From JAFDZW01 sp964404255 (GTDB lineage: Bacteria > Bacteroidota > Ignavibacteria > Palsa-1295): a stretch of DNA of 64,000 nt. Below, in pieces: positions 1-8,500 of the stretch. Position numbers and translations under genes: made by a program. The DNA is taken from positions 1-64,000 of the forward strand of contig CAYOJJ010000008.1 of the NCBI GenBank assembly GCA_964404255.1. The letters are read 5' to 3'. The notes under the pieces are model-generated. The model searched no databases, was not told where the DNA came from, and saw only the letters and a list, made by a program, of their open reading frames with translations. The stretch's first letter is position 1. The number at the start of each line of letters is the position of its first letter.

Positions 1-1
1 A

Positions 2-1183
2 ACCCCCGGTGAACTTTCCTATGGCGATCTTGATGGAAAAGTACTTGGCAGCTGGAGAACAAGGTTTGCAAAAGCAGGTTTACCGCTTGGCGAAGTAGAT
101 GAGCATGCTATCCATGAGAACCAGGATTGGTATACTTGGACGGTTGGGAAAATGATGAACTCTCGCGTCTATCAGACCGATCGGTTGGCTCAGAAAATGC
201 CGAACTTCCAAATGTCAACCGAGGAAGCCTATGCTCTCTCGGTCTTCCTGAAATCGCAGACTGGTGTGTATGTGGCAAACGGTTATGGAGAACCGAAAGG
301 CAGTGCTCTGCAAAATGGTCTCGATCAGGGACGCTTATTTGTGCACTGGAATAATTGCGTCGGATGTCATAAAGTTGAAGCCGGTGGTGGATATGTTGCA
401 AAATATATCAATGACAAATTTGCCGGGGATCAGAATCTGGCTTATTTCGCTCCGCCATATCTCGGGCCGGAAGGCAGCCGTGTGCAGGAAAACTGGTTAC
501 ATCAGTTCTTACAGGGGCCCTTCAAGATCCGTCCGCTTGTAAAGCTTCGTATGCCGAGCTATGGATTTAGCGATAATGATATTTCAAAAGTAACGAATTA
601 CTTCCTGGCAATGCATAAGCGCCAGTTGGTAATGACAAGCTATGAATATCCGGTCAATACGTCGCTGGTACCTTATGGAAAGGCACTCTTCGATAAGTTG
701 AAGTGCTTATCGTGCCACTACGTCGATGGTGCCGGAGAGGCTGCTGCCAAAGCCCCGAATCTTACGAATGTAAAGAAGCGTATGCGTCCGGAATGGGTTG
801 CCCGCTGGCTTGCCCGCCCGGATTCTATTATGCCAGGAACACCAATGACGGCTTTCTGGTGGAGCGGTGGAAAACCGGCTCCGGCCGACCCGGAAATTCT
901 TGGTGGCAATGTTGATATGCAGATAAAAGCTGTCCAAGAGTATCTGCATTCTATCGGCAATGATAATGCATTACAGCCTTCGCCCTATGCAACGATCAAC
1001 GGTACGGCAAAATATGTATTGCCGAACGGCGATTATGAAGGCTCGATGGCCCGCATGGAAGTGCCGAATGCTGAAATGATGATGGCAAAGCCGACTGCGG
1101 CGCCCACGCCTGCACCCCCTGCCGATCAGAAAGCAAAGAGCTCGAACGATCAGCCGAAAAAGCATAGGCTTGCCGTGAAGTAA
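2..1183 (+). CDS. Diheme c-type cytochrome, 5' end outside window
   Basis: Electron-transfer protein of the cell envelope. The frame is open from base 2, so the gene starts upstream of the window; the first internal ATG at 152 is not the real start because sensible sequence precedes it. Two heme c attachment motifs are visible: CVGCH (bases 356-370) and CLSCH (704-718). Each is followed by a Met-containing segment suited to the sixth heme ligand (RMPSYGF after the first, MPGTPM after the second), so there are two complete class I-like heme domains. The last ~40 residues are rich in Ala, Pro and Lys, probably a disordered tail. It is followed by a terminator and a cupredoxin-like lipoprotein, suggesting a respiratory locus. 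It may be a subunit of a larger quinol-oxidising or terminal complex whose other genes lie upstream; I cannot tell which. Confidence 0.85.
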   Translation, partial: TPGELSYGDLDGKVLGSWRTRFAKAGLPLGEVDEHAIHENQDWYTWTVGKMMNSRVYQTDRLAQKMPNFQMSTEEAYALSVFLKSQTGVYVANGYGEPKGSALQNGLDQGRLFVHWNNCVGCHKVEAGGGYVAKYINDKFAGDQNLAYFAPPYLGPEGSRVQENWLHQFLQGPFKIRPLVKLRMPSYGFSDNDISKVTNYFLAMHKRQLVMTSYEYPVNTSLVPYGKALFDKLKCLSCHYVDGAGEAAAKAPNLTNVKKRMRPEWVARWLARPDSIMPGTPMTAFWWSGGKPAPADPEILGGNVDMQIKAVQEYLHSIGNDNALQPSPYATINGTAKYVLPNGDYEGSMARMEVPNAEMMMAKPTAAPTPAPPADQKAKSSNDQPKKHRLAVK

Positions 1184-1204
1184 GTGTTATGAGTATGTAA
1201 TAAT

Positions 1205-1233
1205 AAAAGCCCTGCTTTCTGAGTAGGGCTTTT
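1205..1233 (+). terminator. Rho-independent terminator after the cytochrome gene
   Basis: Stem AAAAGCCCT (1205-1213) pairs with AGGGCTTTT (1225-1233) around an 11-base loop, followed by further T-rich sequence. It lies 22 bases after the cytochrome stop and 18 bases before the next start, so the lipoprotein gene may rely on read-through or on a promoter in the terminator tail. Confidence 0.8.
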
Positions 1234-1251
1234 GTATTTAAGAGAAATACT

Positions 1252-2046
1252 ATGAGAATCTCAATTCTTTTATTACTTGTATTTGTGACTGTCCTTTCTT
1301 CTTGTTCGAAGAAAGAAGATACGGGAGCTCTTCCTGAAGCAACAAGCGGATATAAAACCATCTCCGTTACCAATGGCGGTTCTATTAAAGGTATCGTCCA
1401 GTTAAGTACTGCCATTGGATCGATCGGCGATATCGAGACCCAGAAAGATCAGGATGTTTGTGGTACTTCGCATAAAAATTCTGCCGCCCCCGGAAATGGA
1501 AGTGGTATTGCCGGCTGTGTGGTGTATTTGGAAAAAATATCGCAAGGCAAAGCGTTTAGTGTTACCAATGCACAACTCGATCAGCATGGATGTGAATTTA
1601 AACCACATATTCAAATACTGCCGGTCGGGGCGCCACTAACAGTCATCAATTCCGATGGTGTAGTGCATAATTATCATATCACAAAAGAGGGTGCTACTAT
1701 CTTAAATGAAGCACAGCCGCAGGGAGCGCCGCCGCATGAAGTAAAAGTGGAAGCGAAAGGCATTGTTAGTATTGGCTGTGATGTCCACCCCTGGATGAAA
1801 GGGTTTCTTTTTCTGGCAGAAAATCCTTACGCTGCTATTACCGATACCAGCGGTTCATTCTCATTGACAGATATTCCTCCGGGAGATTATACACTGGTTA
1901 TCTGGAGAGATAATTGGCTCTTAGATCAGCAAAAAGATGCCGAAGGCCGTATCACAGCTTATAAATGGGGTCCAGACCTTATGAAGAGAGAGCAGGTACA
2001 CATTGAAGCAGGTAAGGAAATACAGCTTACTGAAAAATTGCCTTAA
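1252..2046 (+). CDS. Cupredoxin-like lipoprotein with carboxypeptidase-regulatory-like C-terminal domain
   Basis: 264 residues. Lipoprotein signal with lipobox LSSC at residues ~15-18 (cysteine acylation site), so it is membrane-anchored and periplasmic or surface-facing. The middle domain resembles a cupredoxin: VVHNYHI supplies a His and GCDVHPWM supplies the Cys, His and Met expected at a type 1 copper site. The final ~75 residues (ITDTSGSFSLTDIPPGDYTL and on) are a CarboxypepD_reg-like beta-sandwich. Such fusions occur next to respiratory cytochromes, and this one follows a diheme cytochrome. A role in copper-based electron transfer is inferred; the partner is unknown. Its 3' end overlaps the convergent nhaA by 4 bases. 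Confidence 0.75.
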   Translation: MRISILLLLVFVTVLSSCSKKEDTGALPEATSGYKTISVTNGGSIKGIVQLSTAIGSIGDIETQKDQDVCGTSHKNSAAPGNGSGIAGCVVYLEKISQGKAFSVTNAQLDQHGCEFKPHIQILPVGAPLTVINSDGVVHNYHITKEGATILNEAQPQGAPPHEVKVEAKGIVSIGCDVHPWMKGFLFLAENPYAAITDTSGSFSLTDIPPGDYTLVIWRDNWLLDQQKDAEGRITAYKWGPDLMKREQVHIEAGKEIQLTEKLP

Positions 2047-3182
2047 TTTGAAGCCGAACGCAGATACCAGTACCCGCCGATACCGGATAAAGCCGATCCG
2101 CATAAGATGCCGATCTTAGCGGTATCGGTAATTAGTATAGCCGAGCCATAGGCAAGGGAGGTAATAAATAGCGACATCGTAAAACCGATCCCACAAAGCA
2201 TCGCCGCTCCGGTAAGTAGTTTGGTCGTAATTTCTTTGGGAAATACCGAAGAAGAATAAGCGGTAGTTAAGCGGCTTGCAATAATAATACCGAGGGGTTT
2301 GCCGATCACCAAACCAAGCACCAGCCCTGCAAATACTCCATTAGAAAACAATGAAGAGAGGGCGGCGCTATTAATTACTACTCCCGCATTCGCGAAGGCA
2401 AACAATGGGACTATGGCATAATTTACTATCGATTCTAACCGAAATTCAAATCGCTTGACGGCCGGCGTGATCGGAACGATCAAACCGGTAATGATGCCGG
2501 CAAGGGTCGGATGAATACCTGAGCAAAGCAGAGTATACCATAGAACGATACCAAGCAAAAAGATAACCAAGGAAGGTATAGTCGATATCTTGGCAAGACG
2601 CAGTTGTAATAGCAGGATCAATAACGAAATGCTGAGATATAAAAACGAGAGCTGTTCGTTAAAAAATAAGGCGATGATAATAACAGCACCGAGATCATCG
2701 ATCACAGCAAGCGATACAACAGCAAGGCGTAATGAAGAAGGAATTCGCTTTCCAAGGAGTGAGAGGATGCCAAGGGTAAAAGCTATATCAGTAGCGGTCG
2801 GGATAGCCCAACCCTTTTGATATGGAGTGCCGGAAGTTGCAAGTGAAAATATCAATGCCGGAACAACGATCCCACCCAGAGCCATTGTAAAGGGTAATAT
2901 TCCAAGAGATCGCAGCTCATGAGAGGTAATCTCCCGTTTTATTTCCAGGCCGATCCCAAGAAAGAAAAAGGTCATCAGACCGTCATTTATCCATTGTAGA
3001 ACCGTTAATGTCGAACCATCATGTTCTAAAGCAAGAGGGTACTGTAGCCAGTGGAAATACAGCGGAGATATGGCAGAATTAGAAATACTAAGAGCGATCG
3101 CTACTACAACAAGGAGTAAGAGCCCCCCCGAAGACTCAGATCTAAAGAATGCATGTAAAAAATTCCGGCTGCTGCCATTCAT
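2043..3182 (-). CDS. nhaA: Na+/H+ antiporter NhaA
   Basis: 379 residues, the normal length for NhaA. Inner-membrane antiporter exchanging internal Na+ (or Li+) for external H+ in pH and sodium homeostasis. The key acidic residues are visible: TDIAF with Asp132, and VIDDLGA with Asp162-Asp163, matching Asp133, Asp163 and Asp164 of the E. coli protein. About 11-12 hydrophobic segments follow one another. It is last in a three-gene minus-strand run (permease, small lipoprotein, nhaA), 4 bases after the lipoprotein stop, so it is probably cotranscribed. Downstream it meets the convergent lipoprotein gene with a 4-base overlap and no terminator between them. Confidence 0.96.
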   Translation of the reverse strand: MNGSSRNFLHAFFRSESSGGLLLLVVVAIALSISNSAISPLYFHWLQYPLALEHDGSTLTVLQWINDGLMTFFFLGIGLEIKREITSHELRSLGILPFTMALGGIVVPALIFSLATSGTPYQKGWAIPTATDIAFTLGILSLLGKRIPSSLRLAVVSLAVIDDLGAVIIIALFFNEQLSFLYLSISLLILLLQLRLAKISTIPSLVIFLLGIVLWYTLLCSGIHPTLAGIITGLIVPITPAVKRFEFRLESIVNYAIVPLFAFANAGVVINSAALSSLFSNGVFAGLVLGLVIGKPLGIIIASRLTTAYSSSVFPKEITTKLLTGAAMLCGIGFTMSLFITSLAYGSAILITDTAKIGILCGSALSGIGGYWYLRSASN

Positions 3183-3186
3183 CGAT

Positions 3187-3714
3187 CTAAAATTTATCGA
3201 TATTGACTTCTAATTGCTTGGCCGGGCTGCCGCAATCTTCAGGGCCATTCGGAGTGGCTCCGTAATAGATCGTGACGGTTGGCCGCATGATGGAGATAGG
3301 GATACTATCGGGTGTAGAAGTATAATAAGCAAGGTAGCGGTATTTAGCAGTGTCCAATGCATTGGAGGGAACGGGCCCGTAGGTCTTAAACGTCTTCGTT
3401 TCTCCGGGTAAAACATATTGCTGGTCAAAGAGCACCGGATAGCTCGTCAGATCGAAATAGCTTGCTTCGCGGTCGAAGATCACGGTAAAAGTATCGGCTT
3501 CGGTACCAGTATTCTTGATATCGAACTTATAGATTGGGTAGTAAAGAGAATCTAAACCGAGTGGCGGTAATTCCGGGATCACATCCTTTATGGCTGTATC
3601 CGAGTAACTTGAATACACGACAGTGGGGAAGGAATTTCTGGGTACCGGATCGCAACAGGAAATCAAAGTGGTAACCACTGCGACCAATAACAGCACAGGT
3701 AATACTTTATACAT
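3187..3714 (-). CDS. Small lipoprotein, function unknown
   Basis: 175 residues. Not recognised. The N-terminus is a lipoprotein signal with lipobox LISC (residues ~17-20) followed by a second Cys. The rest is predicted beta-rich, with an Ig-like pattern (YKFDIKNTGTEADTF, PGETKTFKTYGPV) typical of extracytoplasmic sandwich domains. It overlaps the 3' end of the upstream permease gene by 8 bases and ends 4 bases before nhaA, so translation is coupled on both sides. Nothing links it directly to LPS transport or sodium exchange beyond this position. Confidence 0.7.
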   Translation of the reverse strand: MYKVLPVLLLVAVVTTLISCCDPVPRNSFPTVVYSSYSDTAIKDVIPELPPLGLDSLYYPIYKFDIKNTGTEADTFTVIFDREASYFDLTSYPVLFDQQYVLPGETKTFKTYGPVPSNALDTAKYRYLAYYTSTPDSIPISIMRPTVTIYYGATPNGPEDCGSPAKQLEVNIDKF

Positions 3715-5104
3715 GACTCTTTTTCAAACGTCTTAGAAGCGGTATCGGCGATAATCCGATACCCGTTAATTCTCTAAGAACACGGAAACAGAGATAAAGT
3801 CCCAGAATGCCGAGCACAATATTAGCGGCCCACATCCCGGTCCACGGGGCAATGATCCCACGATCGGCGAGTTTTTCCCCTCCGATAAGGCAAGCCCAGT
3901 AGAGAATAAAAAAACCAATGGAAAGCCCCACGCCGATTCCAATGCCGCCTTTTTTAGCCAACGCTCCGAGCGGAGCGCCCAGTAGAACAAAAACAAAGCA
4001 GGCAACCGGCAGGGCATACTTTTTATGCACTTCTACGAGGTAGCTTCCGGAATCGAGCATCGTACTCTTAGCTTGGGCAGCAAGATTTGAAATTTCAAAT
4101 AACGATTGCCGGAAGGCACCGGTCGCTGCAGTCTTAGAGGCCGTGCCGGCCATAGGTGTTATATCCGGAGTCTTGGAAACGAGCAGCGTAGCATAGCGAT
4201 TGAGAGCATTGCTCAACGACTTTACTTGTCTGGTAGCCGTGCTATCTCGGCTTCGGACATATTTCATCAGATCGCTTGCCGAAAGTTCGCGGTCGCCTCG
4301 CTCGGTTGTTTGCTGATGCATAAAATCAAAACCACTGGTTGGTATTCGTACCCGATAGGTCTTAAAGATACCGTTGCGATAAGCATCGGACTGCACGGTC
4401 GAAGACTGGTGAAACTCCCCATCGCGAAGATCGAGGACTAAGTTGGCAAAATCATGAGTAAAACTGAAAGTAGCCGATTTTGCCGTGATCACTTTCGTCT
4501 CATTCGGTACCGAGTGGTCGTAGATAATTATTCCCTCGAGATTATTCGATTGCTCAAAAGTTTTTTGGGCAAGGATCGAATACCCGGGCAGGGCATCGTC
4601 ATCGGTGAACTCTCCCTGGCGAACAACAAACGTAGGTTTTTTTCGCTGAATATCGGACATGAGGTCTTTTGCCCGGTGATTTGCATCCGGCAAAACCTCA
4701 TTATTAAACCAGAGATCGGCATAAGCAAGCAATGCCGCGGCAGTAATAACCGGAAAAAGCATTCTCATAAAGCTCATTCCGGAAGCCTTCATTGCCGTTA
4801 ACTCTTGCGAAGACGCGAGCGACCCGAAGGCCATTAAACTCGCTACCAGGGCGGCCATCGGTAATGCAAGCACGACCATCCAGGCCAGGTTAAGCGCAAT
4901 AAGTTGAACGATAGTCCATAAGTCGAGGCCTTTTCCGACTATCTTATCGATAAACCTCATTAAGAACTGCAGCAGGAAGACAAACATGGTAACAACGAAG
5001 GCAAGGATAAAAGGGCCGATATGGGCGGCAAGAATATAGCGCCAAAGCCGAAATGAGGTCGTTAAGGATTGACCTGCCGATGTTCGCTTTTGAATGAAAC
5101 TCAT
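3707..5104 (-). CDS. LptF/LptG (YjgP/YjgQ) family permease
   Basis: 465 residues, somewhat longer than the ~360-400 of E. coli LptF/LptG. Family role: inner-membrane subunit of the ABC machine that extracts lipopolysaccharide and passes it to the periplasmic bridge. Visible: an N-terminal group of transmembrane helices after the segment YILAAHIGPFILAF, a second helix pair with ELTAMKASGMSFMRML (the characteristic coupling region), a long periplasmic beta-rich domain from about residue 140 to 270, and C-terminal helices from about 355 onward. A ~60-residue polar stretch around residues 275-350 adds length. Whether it is the LptF or LptG equivalent cannot be decided here; no LptB is nearby. First gene of the minus-strand run to nhaA. 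Confidence 0.88.
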   Translation of the reverse strand: MSFIQKRTSAGQSLTTSFRLWRYILAAHIGPFILAFVVTMFVFLLQFLMRFIDKIVGKGLDLWTIVQLIALNLAWMVVLALPMAALVASLMAFGSLASSQELTAMKASGMSFMRMLFPVITAAALLAYADLWFNNEVLPDANHRAKDLMSDIQRKKPTFVVRQGEFTDDDALPGYSILAQKTFEQSNNLEGIIIYDHSVPNETKVITAKSATFSFTHDFANLVLDLRDGEFHQSSTVQSDAYRNGIFKTYRVRIPTSGFDFMHQQTTERGDRELSASDLMKYVRSRDSTATRQVKSLSNALNRYATLLVSKTPDITPMAGTASKTAATGAFRQSLFEISNLAAQAKSTMLDSGSYLVEVHKKYALPVACFVFVLLGAPLGALAKKGGIGIGVGLSIGFFILYWACLIGGEKLADRGIIAPWTGMWAANIVLGILGLYLCFRVLRELTGIGLSPIPLLRRLKKSHV

Positions 5105-5596
5105 GAGGTTTTTTAACGTGACAACTAACGTAAATGATTCATTTACAGGTTCTTGTAAGAATGACCCCCTATTTGGACGGAACGGCTAAAAAAGCAGTAC
5201 TGTTAAAAATTCTACCCTTTCACTAACGGAAAAAGCTATCGAACCCTTGTGACTGATTATTAACCTGTAGGTTATTACGTTACAATTTGTTACACCCTGT
5301 AGGCATCGTGCAAAGACCACGGTGGCTGCGCATACGATAGACTTTTTCTGCCACTAAAGCAGGCCACATATCTTTTTTCACTGCTTCGTCAGCCTCAGGG
5401 CAGACCGATTTTTATTCGGTGTCTTGTTTGCGCCATTGGGCTTGCTTTAGTATCATGTTCCGGATTAAAGAAATCTACCACCACTAAAGAAGCGCCGAAA
5501 GATACTTCGAAAGTTGAAGCTGTTGCAGCAATAGATTCGGCTACTAATTCGATCTCTAATACTATTGATAAGGTCGGAGATTTCTTTGGTTCGTTA
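5105..5596 (+). other. Region between the LptF-like gene and the first canonical start of sprA; its 3' part looks coding
   Basis: The sprA frame is open from 5303 (after TAG at 5300-5302) to 5596 but has no in-frame ATG, GTG or TTG. From 5402 it encodes a convincing export signal: a basic residue, a hydrophobic core and a lipobox-like LVSC, then a Lys/Thr-rich linker into SprA. Possible starts are ATT at 5408, CTG at 5381 or 5348, or a GTG at 5308 in the +1 frame (encoding MQRPRWLRIR) joined by a shift near 5338. The 5' part contains an inverted repeat TAACCT-GT-AGGTTA (5261-5274) and a second CCTGTAGG at 5296-5303, 32 bases after the first, which could be regulatory. Confidence 0.6.
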
Positions 5597-8500
5597 GTGC
5601 CGAACGTTCTTGGAGGAGGGAAGGATAGCGTTATCGTTATTCATCCCCGGCCGACTCTCAAACCATCCGTTTCGCTTGAACCACCTCCAGCGCCCTACCA
5701 ACGACGGCTTGAATTCGATTCTGCCGGTAATGTAACCGTTCATGATGAATTATTGGGAGCCGATGCAACCATACCTCAGACCTATACTCCGGATCAGTTT
5801 GTCTTGCAGGGAATGGATGACCGGACCGAAAGCGGTTTGCTCAAGAGTGCACAAAACAATACCAGTGCGAGTGCTGGAACATCTTCCGCAAAAAATCAGG
5901 GCGGGGCTGGCGGAAAAAAAGATGAGACACCGGGTATTTTAAGCGACTACGGGCAGATTGAAATTCCTATTCCACCATCGATCGTCCCGACGATCTTCGG
6001 CAAACCTTCGATTAATCTGCGGGTAAATGGTGATGTCGCTATTCATTTAGCGTATCGTGATAATCAATTTCTCCAGACAACCGGTACCTTATTCTCCGGT
6101 TCTGAAACCGGTATCGACTTCCGTCAGGAAGTAAATATGAATATCAGCGGATCGATCGGCGATAAGGTAAAGATCAATACCGATTTCGGAAGCCTGCGGC
6201 AGTTTTCTTTCGATAACTTGTTTAAGTTAAGTTATCAAGGCTATCCCTATGAAATTATTCAATCGGTTGAAGCAGGAAATATTTCGCTAACCACCCCATC
6301 GAAGTATATCGGTATTCAATCCGGTTTATTTGGCTTCAAGGGGGTAATGCGGTTCGGTCCATGGTATCTAACGGCCGTCGCCGCACAGAAAAAGGCCGAG
6401 CGGCAAACCAAAACATTTGGAGGCGGCCCGGGCAGTTCGAGCGGTACCGATTTTACCATTCAGCCGGCTAATTACCGCAAGAATGTGTACTTCCTCGATA
6501 CGGCGTATATACCCCTATTCGAAAAAGTATATTCGACGATCCCGACGCAAGGTACGGCCGATATTGTTATTCCCGGTACAGTTGAATTATGGCGAAGCGT
6601 CTCCACGACCGATCAGCAGAAAACGGTTGCCTACGCTCATTATGATCTAAAGCAATTACCGGCAGGCAGTGCCACGTATGGTATAAGCTATCATCAGGCG
6701 GGCACAAAAGAAGATTCTATTTCTGCCGGATATGTTCGAAAGGTAGATACCTCGCAATATAGATTAGATCCGAAGACCGGTATTATTATTTTATATCAGG
6801 AGCCTTCCGATTATGATTTTTATGCCGTAAGTTACCGCACCCCGACCGGACAAGTCGGTGAGCAGATCGGAACGGCTAATGATACCGCCTACGTCTTAAA
6901 ACTCTTAAAGCCGCGACGCCTTACGCCGGCAGATCCTTCCTGGAAAAACCTTCTGAAAAATACTTACTATGTAGGCGCTACAAATATCGACCAAAAGAAT
7001 TTTAGTGTTCGCGTTGCTTATACCTTTCCGACGGGTCAATCGTATGAATTCGTCCGTTCGGCGACCGGCCTCGATAAAGCGATCTCGGTTATGGGGCTCG
7101 ACCGATATAACAATGCGACCAATACCCGTGAAGCCGATGGATTGTTCGATGTTATATCGAATGGCGCCGTTTCGCCGTTATTAGATTCGCGAAGCGGAAC
7201 ACTTATTTTCCCCTATTTGCAGCCATTCGGACAGCGCATCTTAGATTATCAGGCCGAACAAAAGCGCAAGAATCCGAAGTATAAAGCCGATTCAACATTC
7301 TATTTCCCTGAAATCTACACCCAGCAATCGAGTTACTTCAATTATAACTCCTCGAAGAATACCCAGATTGCGATCAATGTAAAATATGCCGGCGGTACTT
7401 CAACGATCATCAATCTGAATGCTTTCAATATCGTCGAAGGCAGTGTTCGTGTGACGGCCGGAGGGCGTCAGTTAGTAGAAGGTACCGATTACCGTGTAGA
7501 TATTAACAGTGGGACTATTACTTTATTAAAACCCGAACTGGCAACAGCAGGCCAGATCAGTGTCGATTACGATACCCACGATATTTTTACAACTTCCACA
7601 AAGACGTTACTGGGGTTGCGCGGCGAATTACCATTAGGAGATAGGGGATTATTCGGTCTTTCGTTATTTAATTATTCGATGCATCTGCCGACGATCAAGA
7701 CCCGGCAGGGAGAAGAGCCGCTTTCTAACTGGATCCTTGGCAGCGATTTCAGTTATAAAGTACCGTTTCCTTCACTCACGAACTGGCTTAATGCTATCCC
7801 TATCTTCAATCTTCGCGATAAATCGGAAATAAGTTTTAAGCTCGATGGTGCATTATCCTTACCGAACCCAAATACCCAGGAATCACCGATGGCAGTCGAT
7901 AATGGCGCCAGTATTGCTTATCTCGATGATTTCGAAGGCGGAAGAAATGAATTTCCGCTTTATATGAGTTACGGCCGGTGGGTTCACGCTTCTCAGCCTC
8001 AGGATTATGCTAACTATGTAGGCCAGACGAGAAGCCAGATCAATACCAAGAAAGCGAAGACCTATTGGTATGAAGCTTACCCACAGGACGTCAGGATAAC
8101 GGATATCAAACCGAATAAGAGCGTTGCTACGCCGAATGAATTCGCCCAGGTGCTCGATGTAGTATACGACCCGCAAAATCCTAAGGGTATTTATAACCAT
8201 TCTCCCGATCTTGGTGCCAATGCCTCGGATCGTTGGGGCGGGATGATGCAATATCTGCAGGGCTTAAATGTGCAGGCTACCAATACGGATGCTATTGAGT
8301 TCTGGATGAATATTCAGGAAGATGGCGGTCAGCCGCTCGATGGTGTGATTCACTTCGATATGGGTCGCATTTCCGAAGATGTTATTCCGGACGATAGCCT
8401 TGAAACCGAAGATAAGAATAATAATGGCCACTACGATCCGGGTGAAGATGTCGGTCTCGATGGCTATACGAATGATCAGGAAAAGACAGCGATTCCGGGT

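Noticed and set aside
996..1415. 139-residue minus-strand frame across cytochrome and lipoprotein genes
   Set aside because: It overlaps two well-supported genes and a terminator, and has no recognisable protein features.
5303..5407. tRNA or small RNA gene upstream of sprA
   Set aside because: No cloverleaf or terminator; the sequence is better explained as coding extension plus promoter.
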